A stretch of DNA of 18,621 nucleotides from Parachlorella kessleri (lineage: Eukaryota > Chlorophyta > Trebouxiophyceae > Chlorellales > Chlorellaceae). The notes beneath the pieces are model-generated. The model ran no database searches. It worked only from the letters and a program-made list of their open reading frames with translations, and had not been told where the DNA came from. This document shows positions 1 to 10,468 of this stretch, piece by piece (positions within the stretch are counted from its first letter, which is position 1; the number at the start of each line of letters is the position of its first letter). The DNA lies in the NCBI GenBank assembly GCA_001598975.1, contig BBXU01001811.1:1-18621 (forward strand). Direction: 5' to 3'. The position numbers were made by a program, and so were the translations under genes.

Positions 1-78
1 CCCCCCCCACCCCCCCCACCCCCACACACGCATCCGCCCACCCACACCACCACCACCTCACCCACCCACACCCACGGC
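1..78 (-). other. G-rich 3' UTR of the MUN gene
   Basis: Sequence just downstream of the MUN stop codon. On the gene strand it is almost entirely GGG and GGT runs, ending in G5-T-G7-T-G8 at the window edge (positions 1-23). No poly(A) signal (TGTAA is usual in green algae) is visible before the window ends, so the transcript end lies outside. Confidence 0.5.
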
Positions 79-2401
79 TCACTCTTTCTTTAGGAACTTA
101 GAGGCGGCATGGTCGGCCCGGTGGCACAGCACCCGCAAGAGGATCTCGGGGTCCATGGCCATAGCCATGCCAGGCCGCATGCTGGGCGCTGGCCGCAGCT
201 GCTTGCTGCTGCCGGTGGGTGGCCGGGCCTGCAGCAGGTCAGGGACAGCAGCGCCATATCAACCGAGGACATCATGCTCGCGTTCCTGTGCTTCAGCGCA
301 GCACCTGGTCCCTGCTTCACTGCTTCTGTCCATCCTGCCAAATCTTTACCTGCCCGCCAGCGCCGCCAAGAGCAATGTACTCTAGCAGGAACATTCTTGA
401 GGGCCAACGGCAGCTGCAACACTCTCCCCGCAATGACCCATGCGTAGCTTAGTAAGCAAGCTGCACCTCCACCAGCACACAAGAAGCCAGACACTCTTCT
501 AACAGCCCAGTACAGCCTCAGAGCCTTGCACCTTGTGACCATTTCACCACTTCAGCAACTTGCCTGCCGTAGGTTGGCCATGACCAGGCCCGTGTCCAGC
601 TGCATGACGTCCAGCAGGTCCGACAGCGGCCGGCAGATGGCGTCGATGTCCGCCAGCGGCAGGCCCTCGCCGTCCGCGTAGAACATGGCACGCATCTGAG
701 ACAGGTCCGCCTCCAGCAGCTCAGAGTCGCCCACGCTGAACAGCCTGCGCCAGGCAGCGCACAGCCACCACTCAGCATCAACCACTGGGGGCCTGCTGGG
801 CCCACGGGCGCAGGAAAGCATGCCAGTGGAAAGCTACATGAGCCAAGTGTAACAGCCTGCAGAAGGGGCGGGTAGGGTGGGAGCCACCAACGCCTGGAGG
901 GCATGACCCTGCCTCAGCTCCAAAGGTTGAAAGGAGACCAGAGCCTGGTCAAGACAGGGCAGCCTGCAGAGTGGCTCCAGGTCTTGCATGATTCACGCAA
1001 TGCTGCGGACAATTGCCAGGCCAACGCAGGGATCCTAGCAACTGCATTTGACCACTTGACACCACTTGTCCTCCCACCCCAGTCCCTATCTGCACGACCA
1101 CACCCACCTGTAGGGGCCCCCATTGAGCAGCACCTGCTGCAATGCCAGGACCAGCGCCTGGAGCACCGCGCGCGCCAGCCGCGGCGGCAGCGCGTCGTGC
1201 ACCCGCGAACAGATGTCGCCCAGGTGGCGGTCCACCTCCTGCAGCGCTCGTGACAACAACCCTCATGGTGAGGGTGATTGAGGAATGCCCTCCCACCTTA
1301 GGAGTGAAGGGGACGCAGCAGCAAAGTAACGGGGCTCCCCAGGAAGGAGGCGGCCTACCTGCTGTGTTGACAGCCTTCCATAATCTAGCAGCGTGCAAGA
1401 AGGTAGCTGCTGTGCCGCATTGCCGAACCAAGTGCGCCGTATGATGCAACTTGGTGGCGGTGGCACTGTGCAAGGCAACACCTACCATCTAGCTGCCAAG
1501 TGCAGGGCCCACTAACGGACGTGCCAAGCAACCCCCGCCATCTCCAGGACCCACCTGTAGCACCAGTTCTAACCGCGCCGACTGGACATGGAAGCGGTAC
1601 AGCCGCTCAAATATCACGTCCCGCAGGTCGGTGAACACCAACTGCAACAAGACGAGGCAGGGACGCTGCATTGCACGCTCTGCGTGATTTGTACAGCAAG
1701 TCAGCCAGCGTCGCAGTACTGTCAGTGGTGCCATGATCAGGGGCGAAAGGCCGTCGTGTGGCAACCTGCTCAGGTAGACAGCACCCTCTAGGCAGGCCTG
1801 GGCAGGGCCACACGGCACACCCTCTCAAGGCCCCTGTCCCTGCTCCCGCAAGTCATCACCACACCACCCCCTCACCTTCATGGCAAGGAAGCGGCAGACC
1901 TGGTCCCGCACGTGTGCCGCTGTGTGCTTGGCCCCGTCAAACATGCCCGGCAGCCAGTCATAGGCGGACAAGCCCTCCTTGGCCCTGGCCGACCGTGGCC
2001 GGCCGTCGTCCCACCTGAGGGTGTTCAAAAAATTGCCGTAAGTATCATGAGTAAATGACAACATCTGCCAGGCAGGCTATTCGTCTTCCAACTCAGGCGC
2101 ACACAGCAATTGCCTAACGACCAATGCGCGGAAGCCAGGATGCATGGCACGTGCAGGCATGACACTTGGCGCCACATTCACAGCTTCTCTGCTGCACATC
2201 GACAAGGGCAGCTGCCTGCAGGCCCCTTGTAACCTAGACACCAAAGGGCCAGGTTTGCAAGGTGTTGGTCACAGCCAAGGCCCCCCCACCTTTCAACCAC
2301 CATCTTCTCCAGCGCCACAAACGAGTCTATCAGGTGCTGCACCGAGTTGAGCATCACCACCAGCTTGTCGTAGCCGATCCCAAGCACGCGCCGCTCCTCC
2401 T
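79..2401 (-). other. MUN gene, exons 19-24 (MHD2 and conserved C-terminus)
   Basis: Exons: 2401-2290, 2014-1876, 1641-1555, 1238-1108, 744-564, 228-79 (residues about 806 to 1071 plus stop). Exon 19 (LVVMLNSVQHLIDSFVALE) matches the plant CVRINSLHKI block. Exons 20-21 give RFLAMK then LVFTDLRDVIFERLYRF, exon 22 the helix ending LLNGGPYR, exon 23 EADLSQMRAMFYADGEGLP, and exon 24 the conserved tail. Intron 23 (563-229, 335 bp) begins GCAAGT rather than GT. Introns 18, 21 and 22 are 333, 316 and 363 bp with no other recognisable content. The stop is TGA at 79-81. Confidence 0.9.
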
Positions 2402-5400
2402 CTGCAGAGCGTCAAGAATCCAGCAGTAGTGCCTACCCATGTAGGGTTAACGGCGGCGCAGCCACCACACAGTCTGCCTCTGATTGGACACAGCTGGGAA
2501 TGCAGTTCACCCAGCTACGAGTGGCGCATGCTGCCCCACTCCATGGCGTACCGAACATTAGTGGAAGCGCCTTACTTAGGAAAGCGCACTTGGCTACTCG
2601 ACTCTTCATAGCCGCTGGATGGGAGGCTTGACAAGTCCTCCCTTGCACCCACACTGGCTTTGTCAAGGGCACACCAGCACGGCCACACGGACAGGCAGGC
2701 GCAGCATGTGACGCAGCCCAGGCGCCCTCCCCACCTGTCTGCCCCAGGGGCTGCAGCCAGCTGGCGTTCTGCCCCTGCTTCAACTTGGCGGCCGCGGATG
2801 CCATGGTCTGCGCTAACGTCGCCTCGTTGCCCTGTAGTTAAGCCGGTCAGGCACGTCGCTCTCAGTGAGCACTCTTGATCCATCATACAAGTAGTAAGGG
2901 TTGCGGACAGAGCTCTGCATGCGGAACTGCACCAACCACCGGCCTGCCCTCACCCACATCAACTCCATGGGTACCAGACTACCCATCCACCATTTCCCTC
3001 GCCGTTCCCCCTCCCAGGCAACTAAGCCAGCAACTACGCACCCCCGCACGCCCACCCCCGCGCCAGCCTGCCAGCACCTGCACAGCTTCTTTGGCTGCTG
3101 CATCTTCGGCCTGCTCCCTGGAGAGTAACTAGTGAATCATGGCCTCTTGCGGGCCAAAGCTGGGGCAAAGCAACACTAGCTCACCTGCGCGGCCATGCGG
3201 TACGCTTCCTCCTCAAACTGCTCAGCAGCCACTGCGAGTTCACGCTTGTACCGCGTGAGGGGCGGCTCCGGTGGGACCAGCGCCTCCGCCGAGCCCACCG
3301 CATTGAGGATGAACTCGCAATACCTGCTCGAGGGAGTTGTCAGCACCCACCAAAGCTCAAGGCCGGCGCTAAGGCAGACTGAGCTGCGGCCAAGCTCCAG
3401 GCGTAAAGATCAGGTGAAGCTTCAGGAAGCACTATGCACCGAGTGCCAGGCAGTGGCTGCCCCGGCAAAACAGGATTTAACCACCGGTGGCGTCCTTACA
3501 GCCATGTACCCTAACGCCCCTTCCCTCCTCCCCCCTCCTCCTCCCCAGCCCCGGCCTCACAGCTGCATGGCGCCGTCCAGCCCCTCCGCCAGCGCGCGCA
3601 CCACGCCCGCCGGCACGGGCAGCCGCATGTCAAACAGCGCCTCCAGGGTCTCCGTCACGATCTTGATGGTCTCCACCACAGACCTGCAAACGGCCGGGAC
3701 AAAACCAGTAGCATCACGCGCTTGCAACACATCCCTTACAAACAGCCGCGCCTCAAGGGCCTGGTCATTGCCTGGTATGATATGTCTACCTCACCGACCT
3801 GGCAGCATGCCACTCAACAAGGAGCCCAAGGATTCTGGATGCGTTCATGGCGAGCGTTGCAGCAACCCTTTTCGTAAGGTGTGGTAACTGTTACAATGGG
3901 TTTCAAATCAACCAAAATTACCAGCGAGCATAGCACCCGCCGGCCAGGAAGGCATCCAGACCTACTAAACTGCTGGGCAGCATTTGGACCAACAATTGCC
4001 CATCCACAACTCCGGACCGCGCACTTTGTCAGCACCGCACCGTCCATGCAAAACGGCGTCCATTGGCTCATTGTGCCACCCCGACCACCGGCAAATGATG
4101 ACCGCCCTTGCCCTGCCCAGCCCCTGCCCGTCAACTGTTTGGCGCCCACCTGGCGCCTCCCGAGCGCTGCTTGTTGAGCCTCTTCCAGTCCTCCTGGGCC
4201 ATGATGCGCGACTGCCACCCCTTCAGCATGCTCACCTGGCCCTGCGCACACACAGGCAAGCACGCAGCGGCGGCCACGCGGGGCTTGGCAAGCGGTCACA
4301 CCAGAAGGGATGCAGGGGTCCAGACAAGAGCCATCCTGTCATGTGGTTGTGAGCATGTGCCATGCTTGGCTGACCTTGTTGACATACCCCGTTTCGAGAG
4401 TCACTGTCGGTGCGGCAGGACGCAGCTTACAAGCAAACAGGGCACGGCATGACGCCGCCCATACAACAGCCTCAGAGTGGAAGTTGGGCAATATGGCCAG
4501 GCCAGGGCTCCGCTTCTAAAACCATGCTGCATCGCAGTCCCTCCTCTGTGCCTCCAGCTTCCCGGGTGAATTTGCAGCACACACATCACCCACCAGCACA
4601 CACCACACCCTGCACATGTCCAAACGACTAGGAGCACACACACCACCCCCCTGCTCACACACAAATGCTCGTTCCTATGCGCCAGGACCCGCTGCGTGCA
4701 AGCGCACCTGCACCCAGGTGTACAGCAGCGGCTGCAGCCGCTCCATGGTGCCCCAGGGCGTGAACTCTGTGGCCGTCATCTCAGCCCTCAGGACCTCCTC
4801 CAGCTCTTGGGAGCACCTGATGGCCTCCAGGGCAGCCTTGGTCAGGCCGTTGACTGCAGGGCGGGCAGCAGCAACAAGCACTAGCCGATCACAGGAGAAC
4901 AGCGGCAGGAATAAGCGCATGGGGCTGTATTTCGACTACCCACTTAGTGCAGAACTGCCAAGGTTCGATATGAACTTGAGGGCTCGGCAAGCCAAGGGAA
5001 GGCTGGGGAGGGCATCGCCTTGGCCCTTGCACCCAAATGGCCAAGCACCTGCCACGCACACCCACGCACACCCAGCACAACTTCAGCGACCCTCACCCCA
5101 GCACCCTGCGGGGAATCTATTCAGCACCTGAGATGAGCCAGGGCAGCATGCGGGCGCCAAAGAGCTCGTGCAGCGTGCGCGCCGCCACGCCCCGGGCCGC
5201 GGTGTCAAAGGGCAGCAGCAGCGGCGAGAACTTGCCGTGCTCCACCCGCAGCAGCTCGCCGGTGGCGGCGGCCAGCAGCACGATGCGGTCCTCATCTGCA
5301 CCCAGGAAGGTGTAGGGGCAGCTAAGGGTTGGGAAGGGCAAGAAAGTGAGCACGCCCTGGCCGGCGTGTGGGGGTTCCACCAACCCAACCGGTAGTTGGC

Positions 5401-8400
5401 AAGCAAATCTGTTAGTCAGCCACCACGTCACCGTTGTATTAGATGATGAGTGGGCAAGTTCCTCTGGGAAGGAGCAAGGGTGCACCATGTATCGCTGCAG
5501 CGGTGGCAATCGCCGCAGCTCCCCAGCCGCCCAATGACTCACCCACATGCACCCGCGCGTAAACCTCCTCGGCCGCCCTGCCAAACTGGGCCTCCACGGA
5601 GGCGGCTATGCAGCCTTCCAGCCGCTCTTGCAGCTGCGCGGACTGGCCGCGCACCTTCTCGCACGCCTCCAGTACCTCCAGCAACCCCTGCAATGCACCA
5701 GCTACCAAGCAGGCAGCCCCTGTAATGCACCAGCCACCGAGCAGCCCCCTGCCATGCACCAGCCACCAAGCAGTCCCTGCAGAGCGCTAGCCACCGAGCA
5801 GCACCCTGCTGGGTGACCTCACACACGAGGGCAACCCTGTATACCTTCTCGAGACAGCACAAGGCTGTCCAAAGCAAGCCAGCAGTCGCCATACCGCTGC
5901 ACGCTCACACCCCTGTGACTGTCTCACAGCCCTACCACCTTCATGGCTCGCGGCTCGGGCACATTGACGTGGTAATCGCTCAGTCGGGCACAGACAGCCT
6001 CCGAGATGCACGCTAGCACCTCCTCGGGGAACTGGGCATCAGTTTCATCTGCAGAGTCGAGGGCACAGGTAAGATGGGTGACGTAAAACCAGTCACATGT
6101 AGGAGGGTTATGCACAGTGCGATGGGGCCGACAGTGGGCACATGCCAGATATCACTACCTTAACACGGTGCAGCCCACCTCCTTGGCTTCAGCGAGGGTG
6201 AAACAACGCCAGAACTCGGTGCAGGGCATCAGCGCTTATGATAACCCAGCGCTTCAGCAGAAAAGTGACTTCACGCCGAGTCCGCAACTTGCCTGCTGTG
6301 AGCAACAGTGGCGGCTGGTTTCCAACGGCCGCTCCATTGCCATTGGCAGCCCCGGTCGGCAGCACGACGGGCTTCATCAGCTGCACTGTGAGCTTGGCGG
6401 CGTCCAGCAGATGCAGCTCGCCGCTGAGGCAGTACTGCATGAGCATGCAAATATCTCCAGCTTCAACAATAATGCTCAACAGCAAAGCGTCTCAGTGAAA
6501 CTTCATTTGATGAAGTGCAGGCAAGGGGCACGACGACCGGGGGTGCCACTTGTGAGATAGATCAGCGCTGACATGACTTCAATATGCGGCACGACCTGCT
6601 TACGCACCCCGCTGGCACCACCCATGGCTCAGCTTGGGCGCCTTTTTGTAAGATGGCTGCATCAACTGTCCAGCAAAGCAGTTTCAGCAATGAGCAGCAA
6701 GACAGTCCAAACACATGCTGCTGAACGCTTGCCTGTCGGTAGTGCACCCAGCCATAGATCGCGCTGTGCACCTCCTCTGCGATGCCCAGCTCCGGCCATA
6801 CGTTCCCCTGCAGAACCAACGAACCGCTTGAGTTGGGTGATGAACTCCATCGGCTCGAAACATACTGAACCTTCACAGATGCACCAGGCTTCTCTTCCGC
6901 ACTTTCCGCAGCTCCTCTACTGCCACATACACTCACTGGCCCCAAGAGATCTTCCCAACCACACCCTCGCCCAACCGGCACCCTTCAAACACCTACCCTC
7001 CCCCCACACACACACACACCATCTCTGCCCCCCTACCCCCAACCCCCACCCACCTTGAGCAGCGCCAGCAGGTCCTCGTGGCCGTCCACGTACTGCCCCT
7101 CCTCCAGCGTGTCAAACACGCCCCGCAGCATCAGCTCCGCCATGCGCGCCCGCAGGCCCCAGGGGAACCCCCACCCCGTGGCGCAGTGCTCGGCCAGCTT
7201 GCCCGCCGCCACAAACACGGCCTGCACAGGTCACGGGCAAGGAGGCGCTGGCGAGCATCGCCGTTTTCAGCGACAGTAGCAGACTGCTTGATGCGGCAGG
7301 AGCGGCATGTCTCCGGAGCAGGGGCCGCTGTGTCCAGGGTCAAGCACTGCTGGCCTGCTGCGACTGCACATACGATGCGGCTGGGGCCATGATGGGCCGA
7401 CCGAATTGTACAGAAGCTTCGTCCAGTTCAAGAGCAGCCGCCACCTGCCCATGTTGCTGTGACTTTCAGAAAGGGGCCAGTCCAAGAGCCCAGGTGTTCT
7501 ATGACGGGAAACCACAAAAAGCAGGTGCCAACTCTCAGTGGTCTGCACCAACCAAAGCCCGCAAGGGGGCCTTCGGTCAGCCACCACAATAGACCGCACC
7601 CCTCGCAGCCAAGCATCTTACCTCTGCTGCTTCGGTGTACTCCCCCTCATCAAACTCATCCGCCTCCCGGACATCCAAGCGCCGCAGCCCGCCACGGAGC
7701 CTGCACCCACCCACCCACCCACAGCATTCTCCATGCAGCGCACACACCAGGCGAGCCAACAAGGGCACCTCCTAGTGCCCAACCCTGCAACGGCCCCATC
7801 GCCGAGGACTCTAGTCCAGTCTGGGCATGCTAACCCATGCTGTGCAAGCGCGGCCCCTTGCTTGCCGCCCAGCGCAGAACCCTGAAGTTGCCGCCATGCA
7901 GCCCCAGTCCTGGGAACAGAAAGCCAGGCCCTTGACCCTTCCAGCACCTCACCTGGCGAGCAGGCTGCGGGCGGAGGGTGGATCTACTGCATCCGCGGGT
8001 GCAGGTGTCCAGTGATCGCGCGTGGCCTGGCTGAGGATGAGCCACACGGCCGAGGTCACTGTCTCGCGCCACCACACAAAGTTCTTGAAGCTGTCAAAGG
8101 CGCTGGGGCGCACCACCTGCGCTGGCCATGGGCGGTGGACAGTGTTGCCTGGAAGATGCTTCTAACCTTCGCTGCTGCCAGACATAGAGCAAACAGTCAT
8201 GGGGTATAGGGCCACCCAAACCGTCGGGAAAACAGCATCCAAACACAGAATGGAAGGCAAGTGGTCGCCCGGCACGACCCACCACTCCTCCAAGTCCTCC
8301 CCAACAACCACCACGCCGGCCTGCTGCACGAGAGTGGCAGTGCCCGGTCGTTTGCACTGGTCGATTGCAAATCGAAGCGTGCTTACGCCCCAGACCCGGC

Positions 8401-9635
8401 CACCCCACTCGCCTGCAGCAGCTTCACATGCATCTCCAGCGTGGCCAGCGACGTGATGCCCTGCTGCGCCACCAGCGCCACGATGCGCGCCAGCTCCGCT
8501 GCCCGCTGCTCGCTAATCTCCAGCTGGGCGCGCATCACGGCCGCCAGCGCCGGCGGCACGGTGACGCGTGCACAGCCCAGGAAGACAGTGTAGGCCATCT
8601 CCTTCAGCTGGTGGTCCTCCAAGCCTGATGGTCGGAGAGCGGCAGGGAGCTTGCGCATTGGGGAGAACATCCCAATTGGGAAATGAAATAGAACAGCGAT
8701 ACAGGGTACGGGCGCGCCAACCAGCCCCGGCCGCAAGGTCGCAATGCAGCAGCCTCCCACTACCACGGGCTAGCTTGTTAAGTGTCTGCTATGAAGTGGC
8801 ATCCGGCAGCGAAATGGAGATGGCATCTGCTGCTCCTCACACAAACTTACTTGTCTCACCTTGGTCCTGCCCCGAATGACCCAAACGATACCTGCTGCCA
8901 CAGCGAAGACAACCCATGCCCACACCCACCGACTTGCAGCGACTTGAGGTGCAGCTGCGGCACGCCATCAGCCTCCTGTGCAAGCCCTGCGCCTAGTCTC
9001 CTTGCCGGCTGGCTGACCTCCCCAGCCAGCGTCCCCCCACCGCCAGCACCCGCGCCACCATACGGCGTGCCATTGCCCGCTGTGGTGCCGCTGAGCGCAG
9101 GCCCATCCAACAGGGCGCCGCTCCGCGGCGGCGTGCTGGAGAGCGACACTGTCGCACTACGCGACGGTGCAGCAGAGGTGCTGGTCGTGACGCAGGCCTG
9201 AATGAGGTCAAGGCCGCCCCCAAAGGTCACTTGCCGCAGCAAGCGCTCGACGCTGATGGAGTCCAGCAGCCAGTCATCCAGGCCGCTACAGCCCACTGGC
9301 AGCAGCACGCTTCGCCCCCGGTCCTTTACATCCTGCAAGGCGTGCGAGTGTTGTCTGTGGAGGAGCTACAGGAAGACAGCAGTCCTTTGGCTGCATGGTG
9401 CAACCTGCTTTCCAAGGGTTGGCGGCCCAGCAAGGCATCACTCCAAGCGTGCCTATTCTATCGCTGCAGCTGCTCGAGGGAGCCTGGGAGCTAGTAAAAT
9501 CTTCCCCAGCAGACAGACTGCAATACAACTCCATAGGATGAACACAGAAGGGCGACACCACCCCAGCACCTGTAGAAGGTGCCGCAGGAGGGTCCGCCTG
9601 TCCTCCACTGCCTGAGCTTGCGTTAAAGAGGACAT
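79..9635 (-). CDS. MUN-domain (DUF810 / Unc-13 homolog) protein, PATROL1-like, 24 exons
   Basis: Spliced gene encoding about 1071 residues, close to Arabidopsis PATROL1 (about 1100). In land plants this family acts in vesicle trafficking and delivers the plasma-membrane H+-ATPase; animal Munc13 MUN domains promote SNARE assembly. Family landmarks in order: MRAQLEISEQ (about residues 187-196; plant members have MRVQMRVSEQ), GWGFPWGLRARM (about 325), YCLSGELHLLDA (390), FSPLLLPFD (about 543), a TETLEALF block (about 667), LVFTDLRDVIFERLY (890), ARGPSR-like NGGPYR before FYADGEGLP (about 983), and a C-terminus ending LLRVLCHRADHAASKFLKKE then TGA at 79-81. The start is ATG 9633-9635, which gives EDRRTLLRHLL in exon 1 and joins exon 2 in phase. 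Residues 70-135 are a Gly/Ala/Ser-rich linker. All 23 junctions keep frame. Odd points are three GC donors, a 41-nt putative intron and a 33-nt exon. The family call is firm; the job in an alga is inferred. Confidence 0.93.
2735..4853 (-). other. MUN gene, exons 12-18 (central to C-terminal region)
   Basis: Exons: 4853-4708, 4241-4150, 3683-3561, 3323-3185, 3110-3078, 2926-2873, 2831-2735 (residues about 578 to 805). Exon 12 gives LTKAALEAIRCSQELEEV, exon 13 LKGWQSRIMAQEDWKRLN, and exon 14 VVETIKIVTETLEALF with a proline-containing loop and GLDGAMQ, matching the plant TDETLEAFFQLPIP and IIGLDKYLQ segments. Exons 16-18 cover a poorly conserved linker (AEDAAAKEAVQ, then FRMQSSVRNPYYLYDG, then NEATLAQTMASAAAKL). 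These are the least certain exons: intron 15 would be 74 nt and intron 17 only 41 nt. Introns 12 and 13 are 466 bp each; the first contains a CA-rich stretch and the second nothing I recognise. Confidence 0.75.
4575..4665. repeat. CA-rich low-complexity tract in MUN intron 12
   Basis: A run of CACA, CACC and ACAC segments, interrupted near 4610-4630. On the gene strand it reads as a GT/GG-rich tract. No coding potential is apparent. Confidence 0.6.
5684..5808 (-). repeat. Minisatellite, 28-32 bp unit, at the 3' end of MUN intron 9
   Basis: At least four imperfect copies of a unit containing, on the plus strand, TGCACCAGCCACCRAGCAG followed by a C-rich CCCTG. The CTG steps fall at 5688, 5720, 5749, 5777 and 5806, a period of 28-32 bp. 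On the gene strand each unit ends in a CAG followed by GGG or GGA, so the array is made of copies of the splice acceptor used for exon 10 (CAG at 5690-5688). Confidence 0.8.
7028..7051 (-). other. Potential G-quadruplex at a 5' splice site
   Basis: On the minus strand four G-runs (G3, G5, G5, G6) are separated by T, TT and TA loops. They start two bases inside intron 6 of the MUN gene, immediately beside the exon 6 donor at 7054/7053. This fits the usual G3+N1-7 definition of a quadruplex motif. A CA/GT microsatellite follows at about 7005-7020. Confidence 0.6.
7953..9635 (-). other. MUN gene, exons 1-4 (N-terminal region)
   Basis: Exons: 9635-9570, 9332-8930, 8624-8413, 8116-7953 (residues 1 to about 281). 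Exon 2 holds a low-complexity linker rich in Gly, Ala, Ser and Thr. Exon 3 gives LEDHQLKEMAYTVFLGCA, the counterpart of the plant motif around LRETAYEI, followed by the MRAQLEISEQ segment. Exon 4 gives FDSFKNFVWWRETV. Introns are 237, 305 and 296 bp; I see nothing else in them. The junction between exons 3 and 4 is ambiguous: a GT donor at 8408 with an acceptor before 8121 also keeps frame and adds three residues. Confidence 0.85.
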
Positions 9636-9761
9636 ATCAGGAGCAACGAGTCGCAAGGCTCAAACTGCAGGCCGCAGGGGAAAGTTGCTCACGATCGAAC
9701 GCGGGGGTGTCATTCAGCCTGCCTGCCAGCCTGACTGACGAACACAATAGAAAGCAATTGC

Positions 9762-9770
9762 GTATATTAA
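9762..9770 (-). promoter_or_regulatory. Possible TATA-like box for the MUN gene
   Basis: The minus strand reads TTAATATAC about 130 bp upstream of the MUN ATG, in a locally AT-rich patch of otherwise GC-rich sequence. The distance suits a 5' UTR of about 100 bp. It rests on motif and position only. Confidence 0.3.
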
Positions 9771-9841
9771 CTTTAGAACGAAGGCCAGAAAGTTGAGCCA
9801 ACAGCGCCCCTGCTTTGCACGGTTTGCATGTGCAACTGCAC

Positions 9842-9867
9842 GAAGTCTTGTCAGGGAAGTCTTGTCA
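9842..9867. repeat. Two direct copies of GAAGTCTTGTCA
   Basis: Perfect 12-bp direct repeats at 9842-9853 and 9856-9867 (14-bp period), about 210 bp upstream of the MUN ATG. They could be a duplicated protein-binding site or chance slippage. Confidence 0.7.
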
Positions 9868-10468
9868 TGCCTGTCTCCTCCTTAGCAGACACCATTGCCT
9901 AGGGAAAACTTCCTAAGGTAGGGTGGGCAGTCAAGACTCGTTCGGGGTTCCATAAGGAGCAGGCCTCGGACACCTTAACGTAGTAGCCAAGCTTTACCTG
10001 ACAACATCTGGTCAAAGGCAGTATCCCCTCTGGACATCCTGCCTGTGCAGTACCTGCAGTGAGCTGCTTGGGCCTCCCTTTTCATCTCAAAGTGCTGGAA
10101 CCAGGAGGTCAGGTATTGAAGTGGTATACAGGTTACTGACAGTCCTTAACCTGCTTACCGAAACAAGCATGGACCCACCAAGCCCCAGCCACGCCATTGC
10201 ATGTGAGGCACAAAGGTCGATGAAGCTTTGCCGTCCATTCAAGAGGGGTGCGGTTTGGCCAGAAACAAGGATGGTGGGGCTCTTATTCCGTCAAGACTCA
10301 CTCATGCCTCAGCCTCGGAGGCTGTTCCAAACCCCATATAAGAGTTTGTCAGTACACAGAGAAGTTATACACAAGAGGGTATCTTACGGGCAGCCCTGGG
10401 CACATCCAGCAGCTCGCTCTCAGACCGCGGTACCTCCTATCATCCCCAGAGCAAAGCGAAACATGATT

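Larger units (their letters stand above)
5128..7700 (-). other. MUN gene, exons 5-11 (central region, MHD1 part)
   Basis: Exons: 7700-7622, 7221-7054, 6807-6733, 6434-6293, 6048-5939, 5687-5543, 5295-5128 (residues about 282 to 577). Phases match throughout: 2/0, 0, 0, 0/1, 1/0, 0/1, 1/1. Exons 7 and 8 both end CAG before GCAAG, so introns 7 and 8 begin with GC. The product aligns in order with plant members: a WP-LGI block in exon 7, YCLSGELHLL in exon 8, LSDYH in exon 9, MKGLLEVLEACEKV at the exon 9/10 join, and KFSPLLLPFDTAARGVAA in exon 11. Introns are 400, 246, 298, 244, 251 and 247 bp. The intron before exon 10 carries a minisatellite, and the intron after exon 6 starts in a G-rich tract. 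Confidence 0.88.
9636..10468. other. Intergenic region between MUN gene and thioesterase gene
   Basis: 833 bp between the thioesterase stop and the MUN start, both genes being on the minus strand. It should contain the thioesterase 3' UTR and the MUN promoter and 5' UTR. Plus-strand open frames here have no family resemblance and run antisense to the thioesterase end. No TGTAA-type signal was found for the thioesterase transcript. Confidence 0.6.

Noticed and set aside
3195..3887. 230-codon plus-strand open frame
   Set aside because: It runs antisense across MUN exons 14 and 15 and their introns. It matches no family, while the minus strand has phase-consistent exons.
4229..4235. GTGAGC inside MUN exon 13 as a donor
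   Set aside because: The reading frame and family similarity run straight through it, so it is coding sequence.
4616..5131. 171-codon plus-strand open frame
   Set aside because: It is antisense to MUN exon 12 and flanking introns and is explained by GC-rich composition.
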